The notes beneath the pieces are model-generated. The model made no database searches and was not told the DNA's origin. It worked only from the letters and a program-made list of their open reading frames with translations. A DNA stretch of 64,000 nucleotides from Bacteroidaceae bacterium (lineage in GTDB: Bacteria > Bacteroidota > Bacteroidia > Bacteroidales > Bacteroidaceae): contig JAFSPM010000002.1 of NCBI GenBank assembly GCA_017442855.1, positions 1 to 64,000 on the forward strand, in the 5' to 3' direction. Position numbers and translations under genes: made by a program. This document shows positions 18,226-25,546 of the stretch, piece by piece (within the stretch, counting starts at the first letter, position 1; each line of letters opens with the position of its first letter).

Positions 18226-19413
18226 ATGATGGATAAACTTTGGAACAGCAACTATAAGAAAGTGATGGTGGCAAACTTCACCATGTCGTTTGCCTTCTAT
18301 CTGCTCACACCACTTCTTCCCTTGTACCTGAGCGAAACATTCGGCTCAACAAAGGATATGATAGGTTTGGTGCTGAGCGGTTATACCATTACAGCTTTGT
18401 TGTTCCGTCCTTTCAGTGGCTATGTGGTAGATAGCTTCCCACGAAAGAAAGTGTTGTTGGTGTGCTTGTTCCTGTATTTCATCCTCTTTGGGGGGTATTT
18501 ATTGGCAAGTACCCTGCTGATGTTTGCCATCTTGCGCACCCTGCACGGAGGACCATTCGGCGCCTCTACGGTGGCCAACAACACCGTTGCCATCGATGTA
18601 GTGCCATCAAGTCGCAGAAACGAGGCCATAGGCTACTACGGACTGAGCAATAACCTGGCTATGGCCATTGCCCCCACTATTGGCGTCTTTGTGTATAAAT
18701 ATGTATACAACTTCGATGTGCTGTTCTGGTTGGCACTCGTCGTTGCTGGCATCGGCTTTGCCGTAGATTACACATTGAAGTTGCCAGAGAAACAATTGAT
18801 GAAAGACAAAAAAGCCATTTCGCTCGACCGTTTCTTCCTCTTGAAAGGCTGGGTGATTGGTCTCAATATCTGTTTCTTCGGTTTCTGCTACGGCATATTG
18901 AGCAACTACTTAGCCATCTATGGCAAGGAGGTGATGGGCATCACTGGTGGCACAGGTGCCTACTTCATGTTGCTGAGCATCGGCCTCATCCTTTCTCGCC
19001 TACAAGGGGCCAAGTCGCTTCGTGAAGGCAAGCTGACTCGCAATGCGGCACAAGGCATCATCCTTTCCACCATAGGCTACACCATGTTCATCGCAATGCC
19101 CAACATGGTGGGTTATTATGGTTCGGCCATCTTGATTGGCTTGGGCAACGGACACATGTGGCCTGCTTTGCAGAACATGATTATCAATGTGGCACAGAAC
19201 AACGAGCGAGGCACTGCCAACTCTACCCTACTCACCTCGTGGGACTTAGGCGTGGGTATTGGCATCCTGTTGGGAGGTTCCATCGCCGAATATTTCAGCT
19301 ATGCTACCGCCTTCTGGACAATGGCATGGGGGCATGTGGCAGGTCTGGCTTTGTTTTTTATGTTTACAAAGCAGTCGTTCCTGCGACGCAAAAGAACGGA
19401 ATCGTTTAGATAA
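18226..19413 (+). CDS. MFS transporter, 12 TM
   Basis: 395 residues, very hydrophobic, with about 12 predicted membrane segments. A motif-A-like segment, GYVVDSFPRKKVLL, lies between helices 2 and 3. It resembles the drug/sugar-efflux branch of the major facilitator superfamily. It follows the NagB-like/PIG-L and CE1 esterase genes on the same strand, and import or export of a related small molecule is possible but unsupported. ATG at 18226 is used; an in-frame ATG follows directly. Confidence 0.85.
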   Translation: MMDKLWNSNYKKVMVANFTMSFAFYLLTPLLPLYLSETFGSTKDMIGLVLSGYTITALLFRPFSGYVVDSFPRKKVLLVCLFLYFILFGGYLLASTLLMFAILRTLHGGPFGASTVANNTVAIDVVPSSRRNEAIGYYGLSNNLAMAIAPTIGVFVYKYVYNFDVLFWLALVVAGIGFAVDYTLKLPEKQLMKDKKAISLDRFFLLKGWVIGLNICFFGFCYGILSNYLAIYGKEVMGITGGTGAYFMLLSIGLILSRLQGAKSLREGKLTRNAAQGIILSTIGYTMFIAMPNMVGYYGSAILIGLGNGHMWPALQNMIINVAQNNERGTANSTLLTSWDLGVGIGILLGGSIAEYFSYATAFWTMAWGHVAGLALFFMFTKQSFLRRKRTESFR

Positions 19414-19432
19414 CTAAATAAGAGATACAAAC

Positions 19433-20788
19433 ATGGGAGCTTGGTTTAACAAGATAGTTGAGCATATCGACAAGGTGTGGGAGTGGCTGATCAAGTTTAT
19501 TACCTTCGGCATCTGGCAAGACAGCGTGTATCAGCAATTATCACTGAAAAATGCGGTGGCCTACGTGACACGTGTGGTTTACATCCTGGTGAACCGCTTC
19601 AATGCCGATAGTATCAGCAACAAGGCGGCTGCCCTGACCTACAGCACCTTGCTCTCCATCGTACCCATCCTTGCCATCTTGTTTGGCATAGCCCGTGGCT
19701 TTGGTTTTGACAACCTTCTCCGCCAACAGATTGAGCAAGGTTTGTTGGGTAACAACGAAGCCAGCAAATATATCTTCCAGTTTGTTGATTCCTACCTCTC
19801 GCAAACAACAGGAGGGGTGTTCTTGGGCGTGGGTCTTATTGCCTTGCTGTGGACCTTCATCAGCTTGGTGAACAACATGGAGAGCATCTTCAACGACATC
19901 TGGTATGTGAAGAAAAGCCGTACGGCCTATCGCAAGCTCACCGACTATTTCTCGATACTGATTCTCATGCCCATCCTTATCATCATCAGCGGAGGTTTGA
20001 GCATCTTCATGTCCACATTGGTCAGCAAGATAGAAGGCTATGCACTCTTAGCCCCCATGATGAAGTTCGGCATCAGTCTGATTCCCTACGTGCTGAGCTG
20101 GCTCATGTTTACGGCCCTCTATGTCTTTATGCCCAACACCAGTGTAAAGTTGCTCTATGCCCTGATAGCCGGCCTCATAGCAGGTTCGTTGTTCCAAGCA
20201 TTCCAGTTCCTGTATATCAGCGGACAGGTTTGGGTATCGAGATACAACGCCATCTATGGTAGCTTTGCCGCCTTGCCGTTGTTCCTGTTATGGTTACAAG
20301 TGTCGTGGACCATCTGCATCCTGGGTGCCCAACTGACGCATATCATGCAGAATTTCAAACGCTACGACAATTATAAAGAGGTAAATAACGCCTCCTACGA
20401 GTATCGCAATTATTTGGCTGTGGTGCTGATGTCAATGATTTGCAAGCAATATGCCGAAGGCAACGATAAGCCCTATTCGGCTCGCCAGCTCTCGAACAAG
20501 TGCCACATCCCTATCCAGTTGACGCAGATGGTGCTGAACGAACTGATGGAGGCCGACCTCCTGATTATGAATGCTCCCGACAAGAGCCAGGAGGAGATTT
20601 ATCTGCCAGCATCAGGGTGTGTGGATATCACCTTGGCAGAGACCATCGACCGCCTTAGCACCAAGGGCTTTGGCTTTAAGGACTTTAAGGTGGATTGGAA
20701 GGAACAGTTCCATCAGCACTATGAGCAGTTGGAGCAGGCTCGCTTGGCATTCCGTCAGACAGGCAGTACCAAAGTAAAGGATTTGTAG
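19433..20788 (+). CDS. YihY/BrkB-type inner membrane protein
   Basis: 451 residues. The first ~320 contain about six membrane helices with the family hallmark KAAALTYSTLLSIVPILAIL, plus later FVDSYLSQTTGGVFLGVGLIAL-type segments and IYGSFAALPLFLLWLQVSW. The last ~120 residues are soluble. The family was once called ribonuclease BN; that activity belongs to another protein, and the true function is unknown. It starts 19 bp after the MFS stop. In Bacteroidetes the soluble tail resembles a winged helix (ARQLSNKCHIPIQLTQMVLN). Confidence 0.88.
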   Translation: MGAWFNKIVEHIDKVWEWLIKFITFGIWQDSVYQQLSLKNAVAYVTRVVYILVNRFNADSISNKAAALTYSTLLSIVPILAILFGIARGFGFDNLLRQQIEQGLLGNNEASKYIFQFVDSYLSQTTGGVFLGVGLIALLWTFISLVNNMESIFNDIWYVKKSRTAYRKLTDYFSILILMPILIIISGGLSIFMSTLVSKIEGYALLAPMMKFGISLIPYVLSWLMFTALYVFMPNTSVKLLYALIAGLIAGSLFQAFQFLYISGQVWVSRYNAIYGSFAALPLFLLWLQVSWTICILGAQLTHIMQNFKRYDNYKEVNNASYEYRNYLAVVLMSMICKQYAEGNDKPYSARQLSNKCHIPIQLTQMVLNELMEADLLIMNAPDKSQEEIYLPASGCVDITLAETIDRLSTKGFGFKDFKVDWKEQFHQHYEQLEQARLAFRQTGSTKVKDL

Positions 20789-20790
20789 CA

Positions 20791-20822
20791 TTTGGTAGTT
20801 TCCTGAAATTATACTATCTTTG
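20791..20822 (+). promoter_or_regulatory. Promoter upstream of rnpB
   Basis: TTTG (20791-20794), 20 bp, TATCTTTG (20815-20822): a textbook Bacteroidetes promoter starting 2 bp after the YihY stop. The predicted start near 20829 is about 147 nt before the mature rnpB 5' end. Confidence 0.75.
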
Positions 20823-20837
20823 CTGCCCCTTTTCAAA

Positions 20838-20950
20838 CTCCCACTCTAAATAGAGGGGGATGCGAAGCAGACGGGGGTGTATGATGTGCCAACTTATAAT
20901 CATACCCCTCAGTCACTACGTGACAGCTCCCCTATCTTAGGGGAGCAGCT
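20838..20950. repeat. Imperfect palindromic repeat between the rnpB promoter and rnpB
   Basis: Contains three hairpins: CTCTA...TAGAG with flanking C/G runs; GTCAC-TAC-GTGAC; and CTCCCCTA...TTAGGGGAG. The left half (ending GGGGGTGTATGAT) is an imperfect inverted copy of the right half (starting ATCATACCCCTC). It looks like an interspersed REP/MITE-type element. No gene is visible in it. Confidence 0.55.
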
Positions 20951-20975
20951 TAAGAGGAACAACATAAATAAAAAA

Positions 20976-21329
20976 CAGTTGGTCGGCTTGCCGCGTGCAT
21001 CTTCGGGATGCAGGAGGAAAGTCCGGGCAACACAGAGCATTCCACTTCTTAACGGGAAGCAGTCCGCGAGGGTTGAGTAAAGCAGAAGAAAACAACCGCC
21101 TCTTCGGAGGTAAGGGTGAGAAGGTGGGGTAAGAGCCCACCAGCCTTATGGTGACATAAGGGCTGTGCTTCTTGGAAGTTGAAAGGTCATGTAAACTGGC
21201 GCTATAAGGGCTGCTCGTCCAATGCCAGAGGGTGGACCGATAAAGCCTGTTGGTGACATCAGGCTCAGATAAATGGCAGGCACCTTGCTTTACCAAGTGA
21301 GGGACAGAACCCGGCTTACAGGCCAACTG
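20976..21329 (+). ncRNA. rnpB: RNase P RNA (bacterial type A)
   Basis: About 354 nt. The universal cores are present: GAGGAAAGTCCGGGC near the 5' end (P4 5' strand region) and ACAGAACCCGGCTTAC near the 3' end (P4 3' strand). The terminal helix P1 is formed by CAGTTGG (20976-20982) and CCAACTG (21323-21329). The RNA is the catalytic part of RNase P, which trims tRNA 5' ends. A run of eight or nine T follows and ends transcription. Ends are placed from the P1 pairing, so they may be off by a few bases. Confidence 0.93.
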
Positions 21330-21394
21330 TTTTTTTTATTTCTCACGAGAGATTTTTTCCTCCCTCACGGGGGAGTAAAAAAGTCCCATAAAAA

Positions 21395-21421
21395 GAGCCT
21401 CATTACTGAGGCTCCTTTTTT
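21395..21421. terminator. Bidirectional terminator between rnpB and the VanX-like gene
   Basis: GAGCCTCA (21395-21402), TTAC loop, TGAGGCTC (21407-21414), with an A-run before and six T after. It overlaps the end of the minus-strand dipeptidase stop region and lies between convergent genes. Confidence 0.75.
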
Positions 21422-22208
21422 ATCGTTTAATCTGTTTTACAGGGAAGGTAAAGTAAGTGTCAGGGAAAGGCTCATCCGCCAAGGTAAAATGCCACCACTC
21501 AGATTCCAATGGCTTGAACCCATGACGCAACATCGCCTGACGTAAAATCATACGATTCTTAAACTGCTCCTCGGTGATGGTCTTGCCTGAAGGACTACGG
21601 TCATCGTTGGGATTATACACACCCGTCTCAGGGTTGCCACAGAAGTCAGGATGACTCTCCACACCAAACCAGTCGAACGTACCCCCCATATCCACTTCTT
21701 TCTCGGTAGCCATATCAAACAAGGTCAGGTCCACCGTCGAGCCACGCGTATGTCCGCTCTTGGCCATGATATAATCCTGCTCGAACAGCACACTCTTATC
21801 CAAGTCCGGATAGAAATATGTCTTCATCAGTGTGTCTGGTATATCCAACGACCAACGCACAAAATGATCCACACCCTTCTGTGGGCGATAAGCATCATAT
21901 ATCTTCAGTCGGTAGCCCTGTGCCATCACATCGTCACTCACCGCTTTCAGACTTTGCGCCGCCAAACGCGTGAGCAGTGCCGTAGGCTCCTGGTAGCCAT
22001 CTATGCGAGTGCCCACAAAGTTATAGGTGCCATAGTAGCGAATCTCCAATATGGCATCAGGCACAGCATCCGTCAACGTTACAAACTCACTCCTGTCTTC
22101 AGTAGGCGGTACCTTTTCAGCAAAGGCGGTCCTCACACAGGTTACTACACCACAGCACAATATCACTATCAGCACAACTGTCAACGCTGTCCTCAACGAC
22201 TTTTTCAT
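21420..22208 (-). CDS. D-alanyl-D-alanine dipeptidase, VanX/DdpX family (M15D)
   Basis: 262 residues from the ATG at 22208; a TTG three codons upstream is less likely. A hydrophobic N-terminus (about 8-30) suggests secretion or membrane anchoring. The VanX active site is complete: zinc ligands His153 and Asp160 in SGHTRGSTVD, catalytic Glu237 and third ligand His240 in ESEWWH, and Arg108 in YDAYRPQ. These enzymes cleave the free dipeptide D-Ala-D-Ala. With no vanHA genes nearby and an exported form, recycling of peptidoglycan dipeptide in the periplasm is more likely than vancomycin resistance, as for E. coli DdpX relatives. Confidence 0.92.
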   Translation of the reverse strand: MKKSLRTALTVVLIVILCCGVVTCVRTAFAEKVPPTEDRSEFVTLTDAVPDAILEIRYYGTYNFVGTRIDGYQEPTALLTRLAAQSLKAVSDDVMAQGYRLKIYDAYRPQKGVDHFVRWSLDIPDTLMKTYFYPDLDKSVLFEQDYIMAKSGHTRGSTVDLTLFDMATEKEVDMGGTFDWFGVESHPDFCGNPETGVYNPNDDRSPSGKTITEEQFKNRMILRQAMLRHGFKPLESEWWHFTLADEPFPDTYFTFPVKQIKR

Positions 22209-22375
22209 AATACCCAACTATAGTTATTCTTTGTTGCAAAGTTGCATATTTGCGATGAAATCACCAAACTTTTAGCAGCTATTTTTCAATTAAAAAAAAC
22301 AATGAGAGCTACTAACACTTACCAGAAATCTGCAAAAGGCTCGTTTTTAAAAAGAATTGCAGTTTTGAGAAAAAG

Positions 22376-22407
22376 TTTGGAGGGAAAAGAAAAAAATCAT
22401 ATCTTTA
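22376..22407 (+). promoter_or_regulatory. Promoter of the MNT/HEPN pair
   Basis: TTTG (22376-22379), 20 bp, TATCTTTA (22400-22407), one mismatch in the -7 box. Predicted start near 22414, about 15 nt before the ATG at 22429. The preceding 22209-22375 stretch holds no gene I can see. Confidence 0.65.
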
Positions 22408-22428
22408 CACAATCAAAACAAGGTGAGT

Positions 22429-22743
22429 ATGAAACGGCCTAATATCATAAGGCAGATTAAAGAAGCTATCAGACGTAAAGATGCTAAGGCTACAGCTATT
22501 CTTTATGGCTCAGAAGCGCGTGGTGAAGCTCGTGCAGATAGTGATATTGACGTACTCATTTTAGTAGATGGTGACAAACTATCCGTTGCAAGAGAACAGG
22601 AATATACTGCTCCTTTGTATGAAATAGAGTGGTCCACAGGGGTGCAGATTAGTCCAACGGTTATGCTTCGCAGTAAATGGGAAAACCGGCCGTTTGACAC
22701 ACCCTTTTTTCTAAATGTAATGAATGAAGGCATAGTATTATGA
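22429..22743 (+). CDS. MNT-type minimal nucleotidyltransferase (antitoxin of HEPN/MNT pair)
   Basis: 104 residues from the ATG at 22429. The nucleotidyltransferase signature GSxAxG...SDxD is clear: Gly27-Ser28 in YGSEARG and metal-binding Asp39 and Asp41 in ADSDIDV. In characterised MntA/HepT systems the MNT protein neutralises the HEPN toxin by adding AMP near its active site. The HEPN gene overlaps the stop by 4 bp (ATGA), so the two are translationally coupled. The region is AT-rich and accessory. Confidence 0.88.
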   Translation: MKRPNIIRQIKEAIRRKDAKATAILYGSEARGEARADSDIDVLILVDGDKLSVAREQEYTAPLYEIEWSTGVQISPTVMLRSKWENRPFDTPFFLNVMNEGIVL

Positions 22744-23141
22744 AAGAACAACTTGACGAACATAGCAAAAAGGAACTGATAAAGTATAGGATTGAGAGAG
22801 CTGAGCAGACCATTGAAGAGTCAAAACTTTTAGCCAACAGTTCCTATTATAATGCATCAATAAACAGATTGTATTATGCCTGTTATTATGCCGCATCTGC
22901 ACTTTTACTTAAAAACAACATTCAAGCAAATACACATGCTGGTGTAAAAATGATGTTGGGTCTTCATTTTATCTCAAAGGGAACTTTGTCAAAAGAATTG
23001 GGAAAGACATTCAACACGTTGTTCGAAAAACGGCATTCCAATGATTACGATGATTTCGTCTATTGTGATCAAGATACATTTAACGAATTATTTCCCCAGG
23101 CTAAAGATTTTGTCAAAGCCTTAAAAGAAAAAGTACTTTAA
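22740..23141 (+). CDS. HEPN-domain protein (toxin of HEPN/MNT pair)
   Basis: 133 residues, all helical, HEPN fold (UPF0332-like) with NRLYYACYYAASALLL and the conserved RxxxDY-type site R98-H99-S-N-D102-Y103. HEPN toxins of this arrangement are RNases held inactive by the partner MNT enzyme. The variant RH..DY rather than the RX4-6H spacing places it in the UPF0332 branch, where nuclease activity is less well established. The start overlaps the MNT stop. A hairpin terminator follows 17 bp after the stop. Confidence 0.85.
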   Translation: MKEQLDEHSKKELIKYRIERAEQTIEESKLLANSSYYNASINRLYYACYYAASALLLKNNIQANTHAGVKMMLGLHFISKGTLSKELGKTFNTLFEKRHSNDYDDFVYCDQDTFNELFPQAKDFVKALKEKVL

Positions 23142-23158
23142 ATACACAGAACAATGAA

Positions 23159-23192
23159 ACTGACCCCGATGTAAGGTCAGTCTCTTGTTTTA
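23159..23192 (+). terminator. Terminator after the HEPN gene
   Basis: ACTGACC (23159-23165) pairs with GGTCAGT (23175-23181), followed by CTCTTGTTTTAT. Confidence 0.65.
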
Positions 23193-23265
23193 TCTACCAA
23201 TAGCCTTTGCTGTACATATTTTTTTACTTATATCTGAGTGTCTTTTTCTGCACTAGATTCATGCA

Positions 23266-23344
23266 CCTTCACCCTTCACCTCTACATTCACCTTAATAAA
23301 CCATTACTATCAACATGTTTCAAGAAAAAGGTGAAGGGTGAAGG
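23266..23344. repeat. Inverted repeat with GGTGAAG heptamers
   Basis: A 15-bp perfect inverted repeat: 23266-23280 (CCTTCACCCTTCACC) and 23330-23344 (its complement), with 49 bp between. The arms are tandem GGTGAAG heptamers. The layout is that of a small palindromic interspersed element (MITE/REP type); no other copy is seen in this window. Confidence 0.6.
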
Positions 23345-23456
23345 TAGATTTACAATTCTTTTTGTTGCAATAGGAAGTTTACAATAAAGAATGTCACTAT
23401 GCTAAACAATGGCATAGTAGCTGCATGTAACTGCTAAATTACCGCCAAAACCGTTT

Positions 23457-23503
23457 ATTATAATGAACAAATGTAATTTTTATTGAATTTTGTTCATTAT
23501 AAT
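23457..23503. repeat. 15-bp palindrome upstream of the broken ATPase fragment
   Basis: ATTATAATGAACAAA (23457-23471) and its exact complement at 23489-23503, separated by 17 bp. It sits 19 bp before the DUF4143 relic, the same place the 22-bp repeats occupy before the intact ATPase, so it may be the old operator of the lost gene. Confidence 0.55.
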
Positions 23504-23521
23504 CAACAAAAATACCATGAC

Positions 23522-23712
23522 CGTCCAGATATTGATATTATCATAACAGGTAGCAAATCCGATACGCTTTCCAACGTGAGTTTGGAAATCTGCAAAAGAT
23601 CAGCGACAACTACCCGAAGTATGTTATTTCAATGACACCGTTCATGGACTCCAGTAAATATGAGGGCATCATTCATGTTCCCTTGAAGGATTTCCTGAAG
23701 AAAGGTTTTTGA
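23522..23712 (+). pseudogene. Remnant of a DUF4143/AAA_14 ATPase
   Basis: In one frame from 23522 the DNA reads RPDIDIIITGSKSDTLSN..., which resembles the sensor-1 strand (DIYxTGSNSxxLS) of DUF4143 ATPases. After a one-base frame change near 23587 it reads KISDNYPKYVISMTPF and ends HVPLKDFLKKGF, the usual C-terminus of these proteins, with a TGA at 23710. The whole middle is missing. So this is an internally deleted, frameshifted relic with no start codon in frame. Confidence 0.7.
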
Positions 23713-23788
23713 GATAAGGTAATCTAAGTAAGAAATTCACCCTGATTTTAGTCCCAAACGGCAGCTGTTTCTTTTTTCCTTTCTTGTT

Positions 23789-23822
23789 ATATACCAACCG
23801 CCTGATGTATTTGCCAATGATG
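23789..23822 (-). pseudogene. Fragment matching the riboflavin synthase C-terminus
   Basis: On the minus strand the frame reads IIGKYIRRLVY, matching IIGKYISRLME at the end of the intact riboflavin synthase 2.6 kb away. 21 bases (23802-23822) are identical to 26383-26403. Similarity stops on both sides, so only a scrap of the gene is left. Confidence 0.65.
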
Positions 23823-23943
23823 CTTGGGATATGACAACACAGAATTCGCAGACTTTAAGCGATACTGATTTTAATAAGAATGTCAATGTTTTATTGAAGT
23901 CCTCCGCTACTCACGAGGGCTATAACGAAAGCAATTACGGTGG

Positions 23944-24126
23944 TTAAGTAATAAAATACTTACAGCCTTGGCATCTTGCGGAGGAGATAGTGGAGGGTCC
24001 AGCGGTGTACCCTCCGCCCCCTCTGGGCCTTCTGTACCTGTCAACCCTACGCCAACACCAACGGTAGCGGTTACAGGAGTAACCATTAATAAGGAAACAC
24101 TTTCGTTGGTTGTAAGCTATCTGTAA
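23944..24126 (+). pseudogene. 5' remnant of a lipoprotein with a BIG2-type domain
   Basis: An open frame reads KILTALASCGGDSGG, a lipobox-like start, then a Ser/Pro/Thr-rich linker and VTGVTINKETLSLVV, the first strand of a bacterial Ig-like (BIG2) repeat. It ends at TAA 24124-24126 right there. No in-frame ATG is visible before the signal. The rest of the surface lipoprotein has been lost. Confidence 0.6.
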
Positions 24127-24164
24127 ACCCGTGTTGTGACCTTTCAGAGTTACCCCAAAATACT

Positions 24165-24274
24165 TTGAGAATTTTATTAACCACTTTTGAGAATTATATT
24201 TGGAAGAATTGAGAATTTTATTAACTACTTTTGAGAATTTTGTTCGGTAGATTTGAGAATTTTTTATTATCTTT
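24165..24274 (+). repeat. Five 22-bp direct repeats (iterons) upstream of the DUF4143 ATPase
   Basis: TTGAGAATT occurs at 24165, 24187, 24209, 24231 and 24253, exactly 22 bp apart. Units 1 and 3 are identical over 22 bp except one base; units 2, 4 and 5 differ after the first nine or ten bases. Two helical turns per unit puts all copies on one DNA face, as for cooperative protein binding. The last unit contains the gene's -7 box (TATCTTTA, 24268-24275). Confidence 0.92.
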
Positions 24275-24275
24275 A
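24268..24275 (+). promoter_or_regulatory. -7 element of the DUF4143 ATPase gene
   Basis: TATCTTTA, one mismatch to TAnnTTTG, inside the fifth 22-bp repeat and 20 bp before the ATG at 24296. A bound protein on the repeats would block or recruit polymerase here. Confidence 0.5.
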
Positions 24276-24295
24276 CAACACAAAAACAAACAGTT

Positions 24296-25483
24296 ATGTT
24301 TAGAAGAGCACAATTCACCGAATTAAAGTCAAGACTTTCAGAGCCTCGAAACAAAATTCAAGTTATATCTGGTCCTCGCCAAGTAGGTAAGTCCACTTTG
24401 GTAAAACAAGTTCTGCAAGAAACTGAAATCCCCTATATGTTAGTCAGTGCCGATAATGTAAATCACATTAATACGGCATGGATTAGCGAAATGTGGAATA
24501 CAGCCCGTGCACGTATGAAGATGTCTCAAGATTCCGAATTCCTGCTCGTTATTGATGAGGTACACAAAATAAACAATTGGAGCGAAGCTGTGAAGAAAGA
24601 ATGGGATCAAGACACATTCAACGACCTTAATTTAAAAGTAGTGATCCTGGGGTCTTCAAGACTATTGCTAAAAGATGGCCTAACAGAATCGCTGGCAGGC
24701 AGATATGAACTGATTAGGATGCCGCACTGGAGCTACGCTGAGATGTATGAGGCTTTTAACCTGGATATTGACCAATATATATATTTTGGTGGCTATCCTG
24801 GAGGAGCTATGTACATCAACAACGAGCGAAGATGGCGTAGGTATATTAAGGACAGCATAGTTGCTCCTGCCATAGAAAAAGACGTTTTGTTTACAAAGGT
24901 CATCTATAAGCCTGCCTTGATGAAGCAACTGTTTGACCTTGGGTGCACCTACTCCAGCAAAGAACTTTCGCTAAACAAAATGATAGGCCAACTGCAAGAT
25001 GCTGGAAATGTAACGACGTTGGCGAAATATCTGACAACCCTCGATGAGTCAAGGTTGCTATGTGGACTTCAGAAATATGCTTCTGATAATGCCCGAAAGT
25101 ACAATTCTGTTCCCAAGTTGATGGTTTATAATACTGCTCTCTTCTCTGCACGAAGTGACATGACTTTCAACATGGCTTACACCACGCCTAAACTATGGGG
25201 GCGTTGGGTGGAAAGTGCAGTTGGTGCACATCTGTTGAATCAGGCCGATGAATACGATTATAAGCTATATTACTGGCGAGAAAAGGATGATGAAGTGGAT
25301 TTCATTATAGAGTTTAACAAAAAATGTATTGCCATAGAGGTAAAAAGTGGAAGACGAACCAGCAATAATGGACTTGCTTTGTTCAGCGAGCAATTTCACC
25401 CTATTCAATCTTTTGTGGTAGGTTCAGGAGGTATTCCTATCAACGAATTCCTAACATGGGATATTGGAAATCTTCTTAAATGA
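24296..25483 (+). CDS. AAA_14/DUF4143 ATPase
   Basis: 395 residues. The N-terminal AAA_14 domain has Walker A GPRQVGKST (26-34) and Walker B LLVIDEVHK (Asp87-Glu88), then a sensor strand VVILGSSRLLL. The C-terminal DUF4143 domain has a PD-(D/E)xK-like core, DEVDFIIEF...IAIEVKSGR, near 325-350. Such proteins are common, rapidly duplicated accessory genes in Bacteroidetes; their function is not established, though a nuclease- or DNA-linked role is suggested by the fold. It is preceded by five 22-bp repeats. A relic of a relative lies 0.6 kb upstream. The Fic gene follows after 63 bp but has its own promoter. Confidence 0.88.
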   Translation: MFRRAQFTELKSRLSEPRNKIQVISGPRQVGKSTLVKQVLQETEIPYMLVSADNVNHINTAWISEMWNTARARMKMSQDSEFLLVIDEVHKINNWSEAVKKEWDQDTFNDLNLKVVILGSSRLLLKDGLTESLAGRYELIRMPHWSYAEMYEAFNLDIDQYIYFGGYPGGAMYINNERRWRRYIKDSIVAPAIEKDVLFTKVIYKPALMKQLFDLGCTYSSKELSLNKMIGQLQDAGNVTTLAKYLTTLDESRLLCGLQKYASDNARKYNSVPKLMVYNTALFSARSDMTFNMAYTTPKLWGRWVESAVGAHLLNQADEYDYKLYYWREKDDEVDFIIEFNKKCIAIEVKSGRRTSNNGLALFSEQFHPIQSFVVGSGGIPINEFLTWDIGNLLK

Positions 25484-25510
25484 CCATAACACAAATACTT
25501 GATGAACAAT

Positions 25511-25542
25511 CTTGCTTTTTCAACTGAGAATCTGTATTTTTG
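25511..25542 (+). promoter_or_regulatory. Promoter of the Fic gene
   Basis: CTTG (25511-25514), 20 bp, TATTTTTG (25535-25542). The ATG at 25547 begins only 4 bp after the -7 box, so the transcript may be leaderless. Confidence 0.65.
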
Positions 25543-25546
25543 CAAC

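Larger units (their letters stand above)
23142..24164. other. Non-coding graveyard between HEPN gene and ATPase iterons
   Basis: This ~1 kb stretch has no intact gene I can defend. From left to right it holds a terminator (23159-23192), a 15-bp inverted repeat with GGTGAAG heptamers, a 15-bp palindrome (23457-23503), a frameshifted DUF4143 ATPase fragment, a fragment matching the riboflavin synthase C-terminus in reverse, a 38-codon open frame (23831-23947, MTTQNSQTLSDTDF..., unrecognised and probably another fragment), and the start of a BIG2-type lipoprotein. The density of broken pieces marks repeated insertion and loss. Confidence 0.75.

Noticed and set aside
21420..22208. Vancomycin resistance role for the VanX-like protein
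   Set aside because: No VanH, VanA or VanRS genes nearby and the protein has an export signal, so a peptidoglycan-recycling role is more sensible.
24165..24274. CRISPR array in the 22-bp repeats
   Set aside because: Only the first nine or ten bases of each unit are constant and the remainder is not spacer-like; units are 22 bp in total, no cas gene is near, and the array overlaps a promoter.
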